Below, one piece after another: positions 5,344 to 8,484 of a DNA stretch of 8,484 nucleotides. A program made the position numbers and the translations under genes. The notes beneath the pieces are model-generated. The model was given only the letters and a program-made list of their open reading frames with translations. It was not told where the DNA came from and searched no databases. The stretch comes from CAURMH01 sp963525745 (lineage in GTDB: Bacteria > Pseudomonadota > Gammaproteobacteria > Enterobacterales > Pasteurellaceae), in NCBI GenBank assembly GCA_963525745.1, contig CAURMH010000054.1, positions 1-8,484 on the forward strand, written 5' to 3'. Numbering within the stretch: the first letter of the stretch is position 1; every line of letters begins with the position of its first letter.

Positions 5344-6591
5344 ATGGCGGAAGAAAAGAAAAAAGGCGGATTTTGGGCGTCGTTATTTGGGCATGATAAA
5401 AAACAGGAAGCGCGAATTGAGGCGCCGGAAAGTGCGGTCGATTCGGGATCTGTTTCGCCTCCTGCGTCTACCGAAGCGGCTTTGCGCGACGAATCAAAAA
5501 CAGCCGAGATTTCGACCGCACTTGATGGCGTTGAAGAGGTGATTACGCCTGAAAATGCAGCAAAAAATCCGTCTGTGGATGAGGCGGAGATTGAAGCGGA
5601 AATCGTTGACGACATCAAACAAGAATTTCAAGGCGTCGCGGAAACGCAGGAAAAACTGAGCGAAGGCGGTTTTTTTGATCGTTTGGTAAAAGGTTTGCTG
5701 AAAACCAAGCAAAACATCGGCGACGGTTTTCGTCATTTTTTCTTAGGTAAAAAAATTGACGATGAATTGTTTGAAGAATTAGAAGAGCAGCTCTTAATTG
5801 CCGATATCGGCGTGCCGACGACAACGAAAATTATCAAAAATCTGACCGCACATGCCGATCGTAAACAGCTGCAAGAGGCGGCGCTTTTATATCGGCAATT
5901 AAAAGTGGAAATGGCGGCGATTCTTGAACCTGTGGCACAACCGTTGGTGATTGATACGACGAAAAAGCCTTATGTGATTTTAATGGTCGGCGTCAACGGC
6001 GTGGGCAAAACCACCACTATCGGTAAACTGGCGCGTAAATTCCAAGCAGAAGGTAAATCCGTGATGTTGGCGGCCGGCGATACTTTCCGTGCGGCGGCGG
6101 TGGAGCAGCTTCAAGTGTGGGGCGAGCGTAACCATATTGCGGTTGTCGCGCAAAGTACAGGCGCCGATTCGGCATCGGTGATTTTTGATGCGATGCAATC
6201 GGCGGCGGCACGTAATATTGATATTTTGATTGCGGATACTGCCGGTCGTTTACAAAATAAAAATAATTTGATGGATGAGCTGAAAAAAATTGTTCGCGTG
6301 ATGAAAAAATACGATGGAACGGCGCCGCATGAAATTATGTTGACGCTCGATGCCGGAACCGGCCAAAACGCCATTAGCCAAGCGAAATTGTTTAATGAAG
6401 CTGTGGGGGTGACCGGTATTTCTCTAACGAAATTAGACGGTACGGCAAAAGGCGGGGTCATTTTTGCGATTGCCGATCAATTAAATTTGCCGATTCGCTA
6501 TATCGGCGTGGGCGAGAAAATTGAAGATTTGCGTGAATTTAATGCGAATGAATTTATTGATGCGCTTTTTTCTCACGAAAATGATGCTTAA
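5344..6591 (+). CDS. ftsY: Signal recognition particle receptor FtsY
   Basis: FtsY is the SRP receptor GTPase that docks ribosome-SRP complexes at the inner membrane for co-translational insertion. The 415-residue protein has an acidic A domain at about 1-108, opening with the Lys-rich, aromatic membrane-contact start KKKGGFWASLFG. A helical N domain (about 110-200) and the G domain follow. Visible GTPase motifs are P-loop GVNGVGKTTT (216-225), DTFRAAA (from D246, the SRP-GTPase insertion region), DTAGR (298-302), TKLDG (362-366), and the closing GVGEKIEDLREF. The ATG at 5344 has only a modest GAGAAG site upstream, but no better start is available. The gene is first of a ftsY-ftsE-ftsX operon, with 16 bp to ftsE. 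Two oppositely oriented uptake signals fall in the A domain, the least constrained part. Confidence 0.97.
   Translation: MAEEKKKGGFWASLFGHDKKQEARIEAPESAVDSGSVSPPASTEAALRDESKTAEISTALDGVEEVITPENAAKNPSVDEAEIEAEIVDDIKQEFQGVAETQEKLSEGGFFDRLVKGLLKTKQNIGDGFRHFFLGKKIDDELFEELEEQLLIADIGVPTTTKIIKNLTAHADRKQLQEAALLYRQLKVEMAAILEPVAQPLVIDTTKKPYVILMVGVNGVGKTTTIGKLARKFQAEGKSVMLAAGDTFRAAAVEQLQVWGERNHIAVVAQSTGADSASVIFDAMQSAAARNIDILIADTAGRLQNKNNLMDELKKIVRVMKKYDGTAPHEIMLTLDAGTGQNAISQAKLFNEAVGVTGISLTKLDGTAKGGVIFAIADQLNLPIRYIGVGEKIEDLREFNANEFIDALFSHENDA
5430..5438 (+). repeat. DNA uptake signal sequence (AAGTGCGGT)
   Basis: Perfect core in the acidic A domain of ftsY, where it encodes ESAV. Confidence 0.9.
5515..5523 (-). 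repeat. DNA uptake signal sequence, reverse orientation (ACCGCACTT)
   Basis: Perfect core on the minus strand, 76 bp after the previous copy and still in the ftsY A domain. It encodes TAL within STALDG. Confidence 0.9.
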
Positions 6592-6607
6592 ATAAAAGGA
6601 CAAATGC

Positions 6608-7264
6608 GTGATTCGATTTTCTAATGTTTCCAAAGCTTATCATGGCGCGATTCAACCGGCCTTACAAGGGCTGAATTTTCATCTTCCCGTGGGCAGTATG
6701 ACTTATTTGGTCGGGCATTCCGGCGCGGGGAAAAGCACCTTATTAAAGCTCATTATGGGGATGGAAAAGGTCAATGCCGGGCAAATTTGGTTTAACAGGC
6801 ACGAGATTACCCGTTTGTCTAAGTATGAAATTCCTTTTCTGCGCCGTCGGATTGGCATGGTTCATCAGGACTATCGATTATTAACCGATCGGACAGCGAT
6901 TGAAAATGTGGCGCTTCCGCTGATTATCGCCGGAATGAATCCGAAAGAGGCGCATACGCGCGCGTTGGTCGCTTTAGATCGTGTCGGTTTACGGAATAAA
7001 GCGAATTATTTGCCGCCGCAAATTTCAGGCGGCGAGCAACAGCGCGTCGATATTGCTCGCGCAATCGTTCATAAGCCGCAATTGTTATTGGCGGACGAAC
7101 CGACCGGAAATTTGGATAACGAATTGTCGTTAGAGATTTTTAGCCTGTTTGATGAATTTAACCGCTTAGGCATGACGGTTTTGATTGCGACCCACGATAT
7201 TAATTTAATTCAACAAAAACCAAAACCTTGCCTTGTCTTGGAACAAGGCTATTTACGCTATTAG
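6608..7264 (+). CDS. ftsE: Cell division ABC transporter ATP-binding protein FtsE
   Basis: FtsE is the cytoplasmic ATPase of the FtsEX divisome complex. ATP hydrolysis is transmitted through FtsX to EnvC in the periplasm. The 218-residue protein has all ABC motifs: Walker A GHSGAGKST (36-44), Q-loop Q87 in VHQDYR, signature SGGEQQR (140-146), Walker B LLLADEP (159-165, E164) and switch H196 in ATHD. The start is GTG at 6608, with AAGGA (6596-6600) 7 nt upstream. This gives IRFSNVSKAYHG, as in other FtsE proteins. An out-of-frame ATG at 6604-6606 overlaps it and would yield only a six-residue peptide. R64 replaces the usual Gly after IWFN, a minor change. The ftsX ribosome site overlaps the ftsE stop. 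Confidence 0.97.
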   Translation: MIRFSNVSKAYHGAIQPALQGLNFHLPVGSMTYLVGHSGAGKSTLLKLIMGMEKVNAGQIWFNRHEITRLSKYEIPFLRRRIGMVHQDYRLLTDRTAIENVALPLIIAGMNPKEAHTRALVALDRVGLRNKANYLPPQISGGEQQRVDIARAIVHKPQLLLADEPTGNLDNELSLEIFSLFDEFNRLGMTVLIATHDINLIQQKPKPCLVLEQGYLRY

Positions 7265-7272
7265 GACAAGCT

Positions 7273-8205
7273 ATGAGCAGACGTGTCAATGCCTCATTTA
7301 CTACACAAATATTTTATACTCTGCGTTTGGTGTGGAGCGATTTGATCATGCGCAAATGGGGAACATTATTGACGATCATGGTCATTGCCGTGTCGTTGAC
7401 GATTCCGACGGTCAGCTATCTGTTATGGAAAAATTTGCACTTAGCGACAACCCAATTTTATCCGGAGAGCGAGTTAACGGTTTATCTTCATCAAAATTTA
7501 AATGAGGACGAAGCCAATCTTGTGGTAGAAAAAATTCGTCAGCAAGCGGGCGTTGAGTCGTTAAATTATATTTCGCGGCAAGAAAGCCTGAATGAATTTA
7601 AACGCTGGTCGGGATTTGGCGAACAACTTGATATTTTAGACGATAATCCGTTGCCGGCCGTGGTGATGATAAAAACGACAAAAGCGTTTAGTGAATCCGA
7701 AAAACGGCAGGAATTACGCTCGGATTTAAATAAAATAAAAGGCGTACAAGAAGTTCGGTTGGATAACGATTGGATGGAAAAATTGACCGCACTTTCGTGG
7801 TTAACGGCGCATGTAGCGATTTTCTGTACGGTGCTGATGGCGATCGCGGTATTCTTGGTCATCGGCAACAGCATTCGTTCTGATGTTTATAGTCAGCGCG
7901 CGGGGATTGATGTGATGAAATTGCTCGGTGCGACGGATCATTTTATTCTCCGCCCCTTTCTTTATACGGGGATGATCTATGCCGTACTGGGCGGATTTGT
8001 CGCTGCTGTCTTAAGTAGCTTTATTGTGAGTTATTTCACATCGGCGGTAAAATATGTCACGGATATTTTTGCAGTCAGTTTTGAGTTAAACGGCTTAAGC
8101 ATAGGGGAATTCATTTTTTTATTGGTAATTTGTTTAATCATGGGGTATGTCGGTGCCTGGATTGCGGCGACGCGGCATATTGCTGTGCAGGATAAGAAGA
8201 TTTAG
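7273..8205 (+). CDS. ftsX: Cell division permease-like protein FtsX
   Basis: FtsX is the inner-membrane partner of FtsE. Its large periplasmic loop binds the EnvC coiled coil and so controls septal amidases. I chose ATG 7273 (310 residues). AGGA (7263-7266), overlapping the ftsE TAG, stands 6 nt before it, and the following MSRRVNASFTTQIFYTLRLVW reads like the family start. A 5' extension to 7228 lies inside ftsE. Four membrane segments are visible: about 30-52, 177-201, 229-253 and 277-299. A periplasmic domain of about 120 residues lies between the first two, as in FtsX. The cytoplasmic stretch RAGIDVMKLLGATDHFI, between segments 2 and 3, is the conserved FtsX/MacB coupling region. In E. 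coli rpoH follows ftsX; here it does not. An uptake signal encodes LTAL just before segment 2. Confidence 0.97.
   Translation: MSRRVNASFTTQIFYTLRLVWSDLIMRKWGTLLTIMVIAVSLTIPTVSYLLWKNLHLATTQFYPESELTVYLHQNLNEDEANLVVEKIRQQAGVESLNYISRQESLNEFKRWSGFGEQLDILDDNPLPAVVMIKTTKAFSESEKRQELRSDLNKIKGVQEVRLDNDWMEKLTALSWLTAHVAIFCTVLMAIAVFLVIGNSIRSDVYSQRAGIDVMKLLGATDHFILRPFLYTGMIYAVLGGFVAAVLSSFIVSYFTSAVKYVTDIFAVSFELNGLSIGEFIFLLVICLIMGYVGAWIAATRHIAVQDKKI
7786..7794 (-). repeat. DNA uptake signal sequence, reverse orientation (ACCGCACTT)
   Basis: Perfect core on the minus strand in ftsX. It encodes TAL within KLTALSW at the periplasmic edge of the second membrane segment. Confidence 0.9.
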
Positions 8206-8324
8206 TTTCTTAAGGCGGCAAAGTGCGGTCAAAATTGATGAAGAATTACTGAGTTGTCAGTTGTAATCAAAATAGCGTGTAGAAATAATGCTTGCAAAAT
8301 ATGCAAGAGTTCTATAGAATCCTC
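8206..8324. other. Intergenic region downstream of ftsX
   Basis: This stretch holds an uptake signal (8221-8229), a small hairpin ACTGA-gttg-TCAGT (8248-8261), an alternative ATTAC/GTAAT pairing around it, and the first dyads of the array described at 8291-8389. No T-rich terminator for ftsX is evident. No reading frame with a ribosome site is seen. It separates the plus-strand ftsYEX operon from a converging minus-strand frame. Confidence 0.6.
8221..8229 (+). repeat. DNA uptake signal sequence (AAGTGCGGT)
   Basis: Perfect core followed by CAAAATT, 15 bp after the ftsX stop. It is the only intergenic copy in the window and is not paired with an inverted partner, so it is not a USS-type terminator. 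Confidence 0.9.
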
Positions 8325-8389
8325 CTACCCTCGCTTTGAGGGGCGTTTAATGTAATCATTTATTAAACGGGTATTGCGATAGACAATAC
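8291..8389. other. Tandem array of five perfect inverted repeats (possible structured RNA or 3' UTR)
   Basis: Five self-complementary elements follow one another with gaps of 1 to 8 nt. They are CTTGCA/TGCAAG (8291-8307, loop 5), the palindrome TTCTATAGAA (8310-8319), CCCTC/GAGGG (8328-8342, loop 5), CGTTTAAT/ATTAAACG (8344-8369, loop 10) and GTATTG/CAATAC (8371-8389, loop 7). All arms are perfect. Three of them lie in the last part of the minus-strand reading frame and two lie just after its stop. They could fold as consecutive hairpins in RNA of either strand. I do not recognise a known RNA family. Confidence 0.5.
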
Positions 8390-8484
8390 TAACAATGTTT
8401 CCGATTTGGAGACTATAACAGGTTGCTTTCACCTCCTTTTCTTGTTGTTTTGATGTAAGAATTGTGATGGTGTTAGTTTTTTTA
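8325..8484 (-). CDS. Hypothetical protein, C-terminal part only (runs off the right edge)
   Basis: A minus-strand frame enters from the right edge and ends at TAG (8325-8327), giving 52 in-window residues. The visible part starts polar and Thr/Lys-rich (KKTNTITILTSKQQEKEVKA). It continues as a more ordered segment TCYSLQIGNIVSIVYRNTRL and ends basic (INDYIKRPSKRG). It has no start codon in the window, apart from a GTG at 8430-8432 whose only ribosome-site-like sequence overlaps it. The composition looks protein-like: a hydrophobic segment, then a basic tail. I recall similar small accessory proteins of uncertain function in Pasteurellaceae, but I cannot name a family. The frame overlaps three strong inverted repeats, so part of the constraint here may be RNA structure. 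It converges on ftsX. Confidence 0.45.
   Translation of the reverse strand, partial: KKTNTITILTSKQQEKEVKATCYSLQIGNIVSIVYRNTRLINDYIKRPSKRG

Noticed and set aside
5840..5855. Additional uptake signal (ACCGCACAT)
   Set aside because: One base of the core differs, so it was not counted among the perfect copies.
7228..7272. Longer ftsX frame starting inside ftsE
   Set aside because: The start at 7273 has AGGA at proper spacing and matches the usual FtsX N-terminus. The extension is only ftsE coding sequence in another frame.
8420..8440. Resemblance to the 3' end of 16S rRNA (GGTTG...CACCTCCTT)
   Set aside because: Only a short match, with no 16S sequence before it. It is the complement of a Lys/Glu/Val stretch in the minus-strand frame.
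1..8484. CRISPR array, tRNA or rRNA genes, toxin-antitoxin or defence genes
   Set aside because: No regularly spaced repeats, no RNA gene signatures and no such protein motifs were seen on either strand.

Overview
The window looks like chromosomal core DNA from a Pasteurellaceae bacterium. It carries seven perfect copies of the Haemophilus-type DNA uptake signal AAGTGCGGT, about one per 1.2 kb, spread over both strands. The proteins closely resemble what I recall of Haemophilus influenzae counterparts. The uptake-signal type points to the Haemophilus/Aggregatibacter/Pasteurella side of the family rather than the Actinobacillus pleuropneumoniae side. I cannot fix the species by eye.

Layout, left to right. 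At 2-100 lies the C-terminal part of an IS3-family transposase that stops about where the catalytic Glu region ends. It abuts the 3' end of an envC-yibQ operon on the minus strand (2206 down to 123). A 163-bp divergent promoter region separates envC from gpmA (2370-3053, plus). Then come hel, encoding lipoprotein e(P4) (3187-4008, plus), and a stem-loop terminator. The minus-strand pair rsmD-trmL (5165 down to 4090) follows, with a 7-nt overlap. A divergent region with two perfect inverted repeats leads into the plus-strand operon ftsY-ftsE-ftsX (5344-8205). After ftsX there is a short intergenic stretch, a dense run of perfect inverted repeats, and the 3' end of an unrecognised minus-strand reading frame that leaves the window on the right.

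How the genes fit together. FtsE and FtsX form the divisome ABC complex, and EnvC is its periplasmic partner that activates septal amidases. Both halves of this module are in the window but in separate operons. FtsY, the SRP receptor, shares the ftsEX operon. YibQ is a predicted periplasmic polysaccharide deacetylase-like protein paired with EnvC. GpmA is a glycolytic enzyme. Hel is an outer-membrane phosphatase known for NAD precursor salvage. RsmD and TrmL are RNA methyltransferases.

I do not see a convincing new multigene system: the window is mostly well-known housekeeping genes. The least explained parts are the right-hand end (partial unknown reading frame plus stacked dyads), the structured divergent regions upstream of gpmA and rsmD/ftsY, and the broken IS element at the left edge.
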